From positions 1-49,754 of the forward strand of contig NZ_AUDN01000028.1 in assembly GCF_000425485.1 (NCBI RefSeq): a stretch of DNA of 49,754 nucleotides, in the 5' to 3' direction. The notes under the pieces are model-generated. The model ran no database searches. It was not told the origin of the DNA and worked only from the letters and a program-made list of their open reading frames with translations. Positions within the stretch are counted from its first letter, which is position 1; every line of letters begins with the position of its first letter. This stretch comes from Flavobacterium tegetincola DSM 22377 (GTDB lineage Bacteria > Bacteroidota > Bacteroidia > Flavobacteriales > Flavobacteriaceae). Below are positions 43,931 through 49,754 of the stretch, piece after piece. Position numbers and translations under genes: made by a program.

Positions 43931-44993
43931 AATACTTATAATTGAAGACAATCAGGACGTACGAGAAAATACTGCAGAAATTCTTGAACTAGAGAATTAC
44001 GTTGTTATTACTGCCGAAAACGGTAAAATTGGTATTCAAAAAGCCCTAGAGCATATTCCTGATATTATTATCTGTGATATTATGATGCCTGAAATAGATG
44101 GGTATGGTGTATATGATGCTTTAAGCAAAAACACGATAACTGCTCCTATTCCCTTTATATTTCTCACCGCTAAATCTGGACAAGCAGAGATCAGAAAAGG
44201 GATGAATTTGGGTGTAGACGATTATCTAATCAAACCATTTGAAGAGGAAGATTTATTAGGAGCAATTGCATGTCGCATTAAGAAAAAGAAATTTTTAGAT
44301 AAGGAATATTCAAAAAGTATTCATGGTGTAAGTGAGTTTCTTAATGAAGCATCTGCTTACTTAAACCTTGTGGAACTTTCTAAAAACCGAGTCTTAAAGA
44401 AATATAAAAATAAAGAAAATGTTTTTACAGAAGGTAGTGCTGCTCATCACTTATATTTTCTTGATAGTGGTAATGTAAAAACATACCGAACGACCGAAAA
44501 CGGGAAAGAATTTGTGACGGGAATGTATGGACCGGGTGATTTTATTGGTCAGTTGTCTCTTCTTAATTCTACTGGCTCTTACATAGAAACAGCTAGCGCG
44601 CTAGGAGATGCTTCAATTTGTGCTATTCCAAGAGCCGATTTTGTACAACTCTTATATAGTAATAAAGAAGTCTCTAATAAATTTATAAATATGATCTCTA
44701 ACAATGCAATTGGCTTGCAAGATCAATTAGTAAACATGGCATTTTCGACCGTACGTCAACGCACTGCCAAAGCACTATTAGACCTTGATGACAAAGGAAT
44801 GATGAAGGATGAAAACCATAAGGGAATGTCTATTTGTAGAGAAGATTTTGCGGGACTTATTGGAACTGCTACTGAGACAGCTATTAGAATGTTGACGGAA
44901 TTTAAAAACGAAGGACTGATTGCTGTAGAACCAAACAAAAGACTAGTTTTAAAAGATAAAAATAGATTAAAACAAATTGCAGAAAATTATTAA
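43923..44993 (+). CDS. Receiver-Crp fusion transcription regulator
   Basis: 356 aa. Receiver domain (1-125) with acidic pocket Glu8/Asp9, phospho-acceptor Asp52 (CDIMMPE) and Lys104 (DDYLIKPF). Then a cyclic-nucleotide-binding-like fold (about 145-270: LYFLDSGNVKTYR, YGPGDFIGQLSLL) and a C-terminal Crp-type HTH (about 300-335) whose recognition helix TATETAIRML keeps Glu318 and Arg322, the residues that read TGA half-sites in Crp/FNR. Phosphorylation by the upstream kinase would switch it. Sites TGAYCTAGRTCA before this operon and many neighbours are its likely targets, so it is probably autoregulated. Confidence 0.9.
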   Translation: MSKILIIEDNQDVRENTAEILELENYVVITAENGKIGIQKALEHIPDIIICDIMMPEIDGYGVYDALSKNTITAPIPFIFLTAKSGQAEIRKGMNLGVDDYLIKPFEEEDLLGAIACRIKKKKFLDKEYSKSIHGVSEFLNEASAYLNLVELSKNRVLKKYKNKENVFTEGSAAHHLYFLDSGNVKTYRTTENGKEFVTGMYGPGDFIGQLSLLNSTGSYIETASALGDASICAIPRADFVQLLYSNKEVSNKFINMISNNAIGLQDQLVNMAFSTVRQRTAKALLDLDDKGMMKDENHKGMSICREDFAGLIGTATETAIRMLTEFKNEGLIAVEPNKRLVLKDKNRLKQIAENY

Positions 44994-45043
44994 TAAACTA
45001 ATGTTCTAATTGTAAATTATTTTGGTTCTATACTACATTTATA

Positions 45044-45243
45044 TAAAAAAAGGAACTAAGACAACCATTAGCCTTAGTTCCTTTAAAGATAGTAGTCCTA
45101 CTTTATAATTGCTGCTCTTAATTAAGAACAACAAATAGCCAAAAACATTAATAACATAGCAATTACAAACAACTTCTACTACCTGCAAGATTTTCAATAC
45201 CACAGTGAAAATCTATATTTTTAAACAACAATTTTCTTTCTTT
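45044..45243 (-). ncRNA. Candidate small RNA or micropeptide transcript
   Basis: On the minus strand a site TGATGTAGGTCA (45281-45292) stands exactly 29.5 bp from the first base of TATTTTTG (45250-45257), as at other regulon promoters. Transcription would begin near 45243 and end at the hairpin plus T7 at 45045-45084, giving about 200 nt. The only small frame is a hydrophobic one, MLLMFLAICCS (ATG 45157) or five residues longer from a TTG. I favour a regulatory RNA, but a micropeptide is possible. Confidence 0.5.
45045..45084 (-). terminator. Rho-independent terminator, minus strand
   Basis: Perfect 12-bp stem (45049-45060 with 45073-45084), 12-nt loop, T7 on the minus strand. No T-run on +, though the stem may also help to end the kinase-regulator operon. 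Confidence 0.8.
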
Positions 45244-45280
45244 ATACCACAAAAATAATAACTGATTGCCATCTTCTAAA

Positions 45281-45292
45281 TGACCTACATCA
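45281..45292 (-). promoter_or_regulatory. FNR/Crp-type site of the candidate small RNA
   Basis: TGACCTACATCA on +. There is no -7 box at the right distance on +, but one is present on - (45250-45257). Confidence 0.65.
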
Positions 45293-45414
45293 GTTTTATA
45301 TTATTTTATGCTCTTGTTTCTAATGAACTTTTTCTTGAAATCATCTTATCTTAAGATAATGCTCCTATTTTACAGTTAAAATTTAAGTGAACAACCTAAT
45401 CAATTTTAACAGAC

Positions 45415-45426
45415 TGACCTGCGTCA
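45415..45426 (+). promoter_or_regulatory. FNR/Crp-type site before the sigma-like gene
   Basis: TGACCTGCGTCA; centre 29.5 bp from the first base of TATCTTTA (45450-45457), a -7 box with one mismatch. ATG 45484 follows. Confidence 0.75.
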
Positions 45427-45483
45427 TTTTAGAAAAAAAATCAAGTACCTATCTTTACTATAAACTTATTAAAGTAATCACTC

Positions 45484-46248
45484 ATGCAAACAAATATTTC
45501 TTATTATCAAGACAAAAAAGAGTTCCGTTTATTCGTAAGCAATACGTATCCGGATCTTATTAAACTAAAAAAAGAAGACGATAAACCTTCTTTTAATGCA
45601 TTGGTGTTAAAAATAATGCCTGAAATAAAAAAGTATGTAAACGGGCAACTCAATATTGCAATTAAAAAAGGGCACTTCCCAAAAAACAAAATCAAAGCTG
45701 ACGATATTATTGACCAACTTTTCATCGAAATCTATGATCACATTGATGAGGTAAAACAAGAGAAGGATTTTTATCTCTGGTTGTTTAAAAAAACCAATGA
45801 ACTTCTAGAAGATAGCACTGTAGAAGAAGAGTTTGATGAATTATTCTTTAAAAACATAGATGATTATTCTAAGCCAGAATGGGATGCCATGCAAGAAAAT
45901 TTTAGCACCGATGGAGATGGACATCTCTTGATGATAGAAGAACTTGATGATATTTCATATAACCATAACGACTATACTTTAAATCATGTATTTATAGAAG
46001 ACAATCAAAAAGCGTTGATCGAAAAAATAGACAAAGAATTAAGTGCCGAAGAAATTCAAAATCACATTCAAATGGTACTCTACAATTTGCCTTATTCCAT
46101 GCGCAATGTATTTGAATTGTTCGCTATTGAACAACTAGAATTAGAAGAAATTGCCAAAATTAGAAACAATACACGAAAAGAAGTTTCCCAACTTTTGAAT
46201 GACGCTATAAAAGCATTACAGGCAAGTTTCCTTAAAAGATATGCTTAA
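45484..46248 (+). CDS. Divergent sigma-70-family-like factor
   Basis: 254 aa. Residues ~60-115 (ADDIIDQLFIEIYDHIDEVK, DFYLWLFKKTNELL) look like sigma region 2, and ~185-250 (LPYSMRNVFELFAIEQLELEEIAKIRNNTRKEVSQLL) are a clear region 4 HTH. Between them is an acidic insert of about 60 residues that ECF sigma factors lack. It may direct RNA polymerase to stress promoters or be a HTH regulator derived from a sigma factor. Placed directly behind a regulon site, so it could extend the regulon as a second layer. Confidence 0.7.
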   Translation: MQTNISYYQDKKEFRLFVSNTYPDLIKLKKEDDKPSFNALVLKIMPEIKKYVNGQLNIAIKKGHFPKNKIKADDIIDQLFIEIYDHIDEVKQEKDFYLWLFKKTNELLEDSTVEEEFDELFFKNIDDYSKPEWDAMQENFSTDGDGHLLMIEELDDISYNHNDYTLNHVFIEDNQKALIEKIDKELSAEEIQNHIQMVLYNLPYSMRNVFELFAIEQLELEEIAKIRNNTRKEVSQLLNDAIKALQASFLKRYA

Positions 46249-46335
46249 ATTCTAATGTTGATGGCTCAAGTCATAAAAAATATAGTGCAGCAGTATATAA
46301 AATCTCATTACATAATAATCTAGAAACTACAATCC

Positions 46336-46695
46336 ATGGAACTATTACTATACAAGAGAAAATACAAAGTAAATAACAATATTCAAAATTTCATGCATTT
46401 TTACAATGCTAAAAATATGAAACATTTGGCTAGTGATTTATTAGATAAGGGATTATCGCCTGATCAAATTTCTAATGCATTTACAACAGCTATTAAAGTC
46501 GCAAATGTTTCAGGAATTGAAGTCGAAAAACATTTTATGCCTATTTATAGCGGCATTAATAACGAAATAATTCAAGATTGCAAACTGTCTGATTTAGGTT
46601 ATGGTTTGGTATTAATGAACGCCGATTCCAATTTATCTACTGTCGGTGCAATCCAAATAGATATTTTAAAAGGATATCTTAAAAAACGTTCCTAA
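46336..46695 (+). CDS. Unrecognised 119-aa protein
   Basis: 119 aa, soluble. A helical N-terminal half (NIQNFMHFYNAKNMKHLASDLLDKGLSPDQISNAF is interrupted by no motif I know) and a more beta-rich second half with GYGLVLMNADSN. It lies 87 bp after the sigma-like gene. A weak relative of the regulon site (TGGCTCAAGTCA, 46262-46273) precedes it, but no -7 box fits. Ends at a strong bidirectional terminator. Confidence 0.55.
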   Translation: MELLLYKRKYKVNNNIQNFMHFYNAKNMKHLASDLLDKGLSPDQISNAFTTAIKVANVSGIEVEKHFMPIYSGINNEIIQDCKLSDLGYGLVLMNADSNLSTVGAIQIDILKGYLKKRS

Positions 46696-46706
46696 CTCTT
46701 TAAATT

Positions 46707-46750
46707 AAAAGAGGATAAACAGCATTAAATCTGTTTATCCTCTTTTTTTA
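46707..46750. terminator. Bidirectional terminator between convergent genes
   Basis: Perfect 16-bp stem (46707-46722 with 46731-46746), 8-nt loop, T-run on + and A-run before it. Serves both the 46336 gene and the convergent 3-hydroxyacyl-CoA dehydrogenase. Confidence 0.9.
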
Positions 46751-46780
46751 CTTCAATTAGTACGCTTAAATTAAATAAAC

Positions 46781-47677
46781 CTACTTCAAAAAATCAGGAT
46801 TTTCATATGCTGGATTAGGGTATTTATAAAACCCCTCACCTGTAGCAACACCTAGTTTATTTTTATCAATAAAATGCTCTTTTAAGTATTTTACCGTTTT
46901 TATTTTTAACGCATCTTGTGTTTTCTCCGCTGCAATTACATTGACATTATATGCCGTTGTAATGCCTATAACATCAAGAATTCCAAAAGGTCCTACAGGT
47001 GCACCCGTTGCTTTTATCCATGTTTTATCTATCGTCTCCACATCAGCAACTTCGTTCACTAGCAAGTTAGTCGCAGCACTCAATAAAGGTACTAATAAAG
47101 AGTTAAGAATGTATCCAGGTTGTTCTTTAAGCACAGGCAAAGCGAGCATACCAATAGCCTTAGCAAAAAGCACGACATCTTTAAAAACGTTAGGATCTGT
47201 TCCGGCATGTCCCATGATTTCGGCAGTGTTGTGAATCCAAATCGTATTTGCAAAATGTAACGCCAAAAACTTTGCTGGTCTTCCTGTAGCGTCTGCAAAA
47301 TCACTTGGTAAAAGCGTTGATGAATTGGGCTAATAAATTGTTTTTTCGGGAGCAACTTTGGCCAATTTATGGTAAAAATCAATTTTTATCGCTGGACTTT
47401 CTGGAACCGCTTCAATCAGTAAGTCGGCATTTGCAACTGCAGCTCCTAAATCTGCATTATAACTCAAGTTTTTAAAGGTTTGATCCAACTGTTCTTGTGT
47501 TGCCTTCAAATCTTTTTTATAGGATTCACTTAAGTCTTTGAATTTTGCTTTAGCTTTTTCTAATACAGCATCATTGATGTCATAAACGGTCACATTAAAT
47601 CCATGAAATGCGGTTTGAAAAGCAATTTGGTATCCTAAAACACCACTTCCTGCTACGGTAATATTTTTATAAGTCAT
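46781..47677 (-). pseudogene. 3-hydroxyacyl-CoA dehydrogenase with one internal TAG
   Basis: 298 codons in one frame, normal for 3-hydroxybutyryl/hydroxyacyl-CoA dehydrogenases of fatty acid metabolism. N-terminal Rossmann AGSGVLGYQIAFQTA (about 9-23), then LLIEAVPES, a catalytic-region TAEIMGHAGT and C-terminal PVGPFGILDVIG. A TAG at 47330-47332 (codon 116) lies in IY-stop-PNSSTLLP, where relatives have Ala or similar. The rest is intact. It could be a recent null allele, a sequencing error or a readthrough case. There is no regulon site before it. Confidence 0.85.
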
Positions 47678-47766
47678 ATCTATAAGTTTTAATTCTTTTC
47701 TATCGTGCTATATTTTTTTGTTCATTCTTAAGTAGCACGACGTTTTTCTTTACTAATTTCTTGTTT

Positions 47767-48435
47767 TTACAGGTAAATAGGATCGTATTCTACCTGTATT
47801 TCATTCTTTACATTAGTAATTCCTTCTGCCAAATAAGCCGCAATAAGTGCGTCATCTTTTTCTTTAATTGAGTTTACTTTACCTTGTAAGATTGCAGTAT
47901 TGCCTTCAATAATGACTGTGATTTTTTTGGAATCAATGCTGGCGGAACGTTCAAAAGCTTTATTAATATTTTCCTTAATGTTAGTAGGTGTTACATTTTC
48001 AGAAGTTATGCTAATCGTATTGGTAATACTTTTAACACCATCAATATATTGTAAACATTTTTCGGATTCACTTTTTTGATAGGCCCACTTTACGCTACCT
48101 GATAAAAAAACATTTCCCTGTTCTACTTTTACACTAATTTCTTCTTGAGGCACAGATGCATTCCATTTTAAATCAGAATTAATTTTTTCAGTAAGGTCTT
48201 CATCACTAAAATTATTTTTGATTTTAACTTCAATTTCATCCACAACATCTATAACGCCAATTATTTTCTTTACGGCCTTTTTTGCAACTACTTTCTCAGC
48301 CAAATTACTAACAATACCTCTTAGCCAAACGACTCCTTCTTTAACCTCAACAATTAATTGTGTTTCATTGATAATTGGTTGCCAAGCTAATTCAGCGACT
48401 ACATCTATTTTTATTTCTACATCTGTTCTCATCAT
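47767..48435 (-). CDS. Triple BON-domain protein
   Basis: 222 aa, no clear signal peptide. Three BON (OsmY/nodulation) modules in tandem, each with the pattern V...V..G.V.L.G.V, at about 4-70, 78-145 and 150-220 (GVVWLRGIVSNLAEK; GNVFLSGSVKWAYQK; GNTAILQGKVNSIKEK). BON proteins bind phospholipid membranes and are typical osmotic or general stress proteins. A regulon site lies 64 bp upstream with correct promoter spacing. Confidence 0.88.
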   Translation of the reverse strand: MMRTDVEIKIDVVAELAWQPIINETQLIVEVKEGVVWLRGIVSNLAEKVVAKKAVKKIIGVIDVVDEIEVKIKNNFSDEDLTEKINSDLKWNASVPQEEISVKVEQGNVFLSGSVKWAYQKSESEKCLQYIDGVKSITNTISITSENVTPTNIKENINKAFERSASIDSKKITVIIEGNTAILQGKVNSIKEKDDALIAAYLAEGITNVKNEIQVEYDPIYL

Positions 48436-48498
48436 TTATATTATTTAAATTATGAATAATTATAGAACAAATATATAACGACTATAAAGTACTAACAC

Positions 48499-48510
48499 TG
48501 ATCTACATCA
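48499..48510 (-). promoter_or_regulatory. FNR/Crp-type site before the BON gene
   Basis: TGATCTACATCA on +; on minus its centre is 29.5 bp from the first base of TATATTTG (48468-48475), a perfect -7 box. Confidence 0.8.
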
Positions 48511-48596
48511 AAGCATTGATAATTTATAAAACTTTAACAAAAGATGAAAATCATTGGACATTATTCTATTATCGAATATAAAACTAGCCTATCAAA

Positions 48597-48632
48597 AAAC
48601 AAAAACCCAAACAGAGTAAATCCATTTGGGTA
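48597..48632 (-). terminator. Rho-independent terminator of dps
   Basis: 7-bp stem ACCCAAA/TTTGGGT (48605-48611 with 48625-48631), T-rich run on minus after it. Lies 37 bp beyond the dps stop. Confidence 0.7.
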
Positions 48633-48668
48633 AAAAAAAATTAATTAGTAAGCATTAATACAGCCTTT

Positions 48669-49145
48669 TTAATTTAAATGAGAACGCAACATCCAAGCTG
48701 TTTTTTCATGTTGTTCCATTAATCCTGTGATATAATCGCTAATTCCATCAGCCTTCATTTTATCAGCAATGGGTTTTATCTCTTCTCTGATAAATACAAT
48801 AATGCTTTCGTGATCTTGTAATAGCTCAGCAAAGATACTTTGGCTATCATTTTTACCCTTCGTTTCTTCCGTAAGATGCGTTAATTCTAAATATTTCTTC
48901 AAAGTGGCAGGTACATAATGACCTAACGCACGTATTTTTTCGGCTACGGTATCAACAGTTTCTTGTTGTTCTTGGTATAAGGTTTCTAAATATAAGTGTA
49001 CAGAGTGAAAATCAGCTCCTTCAATATTCCAGTGGAAATTAAGTGTTTTTGAATACAATATAAATTCATCTGCCAATATCTTTGACAATTGGTCTGCGAT
49101 TGCTTGTCTGTTTTCAGTTGAAATTCCGATGTTTGGAGTTTTCAT
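48669..49145 (-). CDS. dps: Dps-family ferritin-like DNA-protection protein
   Basis: 158-aa Dps. The ferroxidase motif NFHWNIEGADFHSVHLYLE (about 36-54, with His38) and a downstream Glu-rich helix give the subunit-interface iron site. Dodecamers store iron, remove peroxide and can bind DNA in stress. The N-terminal tail is short and only weakly basic, so DNA binding may be weak. A regulon site and a perfect -7 box precede it and its own terminator follows. Confidence 0.93.
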   Translation of the reverse strand: MKTPNIGISTENRQAIADQLSKILADEFILYSKTLNFHWNIEGADFHSVHLYLETLYQEQQETVDTVAEKIRALGHYVPATLKKYLELTHLTEETKGKNDSQSIFAELLQDHESIIVFIREEIKPIADKMKADGISDYITGLMEQHEKTAWMLRSHLN

Positions 49146-49204
49146 TATTTTTCGTTTTAAATTTATAATTATTCAAAGGTATTACTGTTCTAAAACAATT
49201 AAAA

Positions 49205-49216
49205 TGACCTAGATCA
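49205..49216 (-). promoter_or_regulatory. FNR/Crp-type site before dps
   Basis: TGACCTAGATCA on +; on minus its centre is 29.5 bp from the first base of TACCTTTG (49174-49181), a perfect -7 box. Confidence 0.82.
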
Positions 49217-49381
49217 GTATCCCCTATTTTATATTTTTTTATAAAAACAACTACGCAAAACTTACCCTATAAATATTTCTCAGCTAACTACTATTGACGT
49301 ATTCACCAAAGTTTTATTCTATTATTATAAAACACTCCCTTGCATTTAAAATTAAAATCGGCATAATTATCACTGTTTACG

Positions 49382-49487
49382 TTATTTCACATTGTCTTTA
49401 AAAAGATCTTTTAAAGCAGTACCTAATTCATCCATATCATGAGTGAACTCTCTCTCAAATTCTTGTTCCTTTTCTTTGGTTGATTGG
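49382..49487 (-). pseudogene. 3' end of a small gene cut by an IS3 element
   Basis: Minus-strand frame reading EKEQEFEREFTHDMDELG then ALKDLFKDNVK and a stop at 49382-49384, about 35 residues. The upstream part is lost because IS3-family sequence begins near 49490. The acidic-basic helical tail resembles small Flavobacteriia stress proteins of unknown function. Confidence 0.55.
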
Positions 49488-49489
49488 AG

Positions 49490-49754
49490 TGTCTACCTTT
49501 GCTGAGACGAATTTATTGAGCCCATAAAATAGTATATTTGAATTATGGCAAAAGTTTATGAACAAGAATTTAAGGTTATGTTGGTTGAACTATTAAATTC
49601 GGGACGAAAAGTACAGGAAGTAAGTGATGAGTATGGCTTGAATGGCAATATGCTGCGTCGTTGGAGACGTGAATATGAAGCTAAATCAGGTGATTTCTCT
49701 AAGAAGCGAGACGTCTCGCCAGAGGAACAAGAACTTAAGGCATTGAGGAAGGAA
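49490..49754 (+). mobile_element. IS3-family insertion sequence, left end (partial)
   Basis: The left tip probably starts near 49490 with TGTCTACCTTTGCTGAGACG; IS3 elements begin with TG. The first ORF starts 55 bp inside. The element runs off the right edge, so the other end and any target duplication cannot be seen. Confidence 0.7.
49545..49754 (+). CDS. IS3-family transposase OrfA (partial)
   Basis: 70 codons to the window edge. N-terminal HTH: KVYEQEFKVMLVELL, VQEVSDEYGLNGNMLRRWRR, then a Glu/Lys-rich leucine-zipper-like beginning (SPEEQELKALRKE). This is the DNA-binding OrfA of the IS3/IS150 groups, normally joined to the DDE OrfB by a -1 frameshift. OrfB lies beyond the edge. Confidence 0.9.
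   Translation, partial: MAKVYEQEFKVMLVELLNSGRKVQEVSDEYGLNGNMLRRWRREYEAKSGDFSKKRDVSPEEQELKALRKE

Noticed and set aside
46262..46273. TGGCTCAAGTCA as another regulon site before the 46336 gene
   Set aside because: One half-site is wrong and no TAnnTTTG box lies at the 29.5-bp distance.
47701..47755. TCGTGCT...AGCACGA hairpin after the BON gene as a terminator
   Set aside because: The 7-bp stem has a loop of more than 20 nt and no proper T-run follows it.

Overview
The window is AT-rich DNA from a Bacteroidota bacterium, most likely a Flavobacterium-like member of the Flavobacteriaceae. Evidence: many promoters carry the family's TAnnTTTG -7 box, and the gene families (DUF4007, HxlR pairs, Mla/MCE operon, small HTH_17-like proteins, Crp-type response regulator) are typical of that group. 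Several mobile-element scars and pseudogenes show that it is an accessory, rearranged part of the genome. No rRNA, tRNA or CRISPR array was seen.

Positions 1102-16132 hold a DNA phosphorothioation (Dnd-type) defence locus built as two convergent operons. The + strand operon is dndA (cysteine desulfurase), a PLD/DEAH-helicase restriction protein, a 77-aa small protein, a DndD-like zinc-hook ATPase and a 178-aa unknown. The - strand operon is DUF4007 protein, 1076-aa P-loop ATPase, dndC, a GIY-YIG-like protein and an oversized 655-aa DGQHR/DndB protein. Between them lies a regulatory cassette: two near-identical small HTH genes in an 83-bp direct repeat, an excisionase-like HTH gene, a 154-aa unknown and a perfect 16+16 bp palindrome that overlaps a promoter. 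A decayed C-terminal fragment of a second dndC lies at 17432-17575.

Positions 18018-23056 form a mannitol/fructose use cluster: fructokinase, MFS permease and mannitol dehydrogenase on -, and a divergent LacI regulator on +, with two perfect operators between them. Positions 23495-27213 are an island with different codon use: three unknown or HEPN/nucleotidyltransferase-like genes, an XRE regulator and an integrase stump.

Positions 27282-33227 carry two HxlR-controlled sets (nitroreductase and monooxygenase; two membrane proteins). Between them are adjacent ribB and Crp-family pseudogenes. A lipoprotein gene follows, and an IS4-family element sits between it and its probable terminator.

Positions 35752-49216 appear to be a stress regulon. 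A conserved site, TGAYCTAGRTCA, lies exactly 29.5 bp upstream of a TAnnTTTG-like box at eight promoters in the window (seven here, one at ribB). These serve the Mla lipid transporter, a MscS channel-histidine kinase-response regulator/Crp operon, a sigma-like factor, BON protein, Dps, a small unknown, the ribB pseudogene and a candidate ~200-nt small RNA. The receiver-Crp fusion at 43923 is the likely regulator. An IS3-family element enters at the right edge and has cut a small gene.
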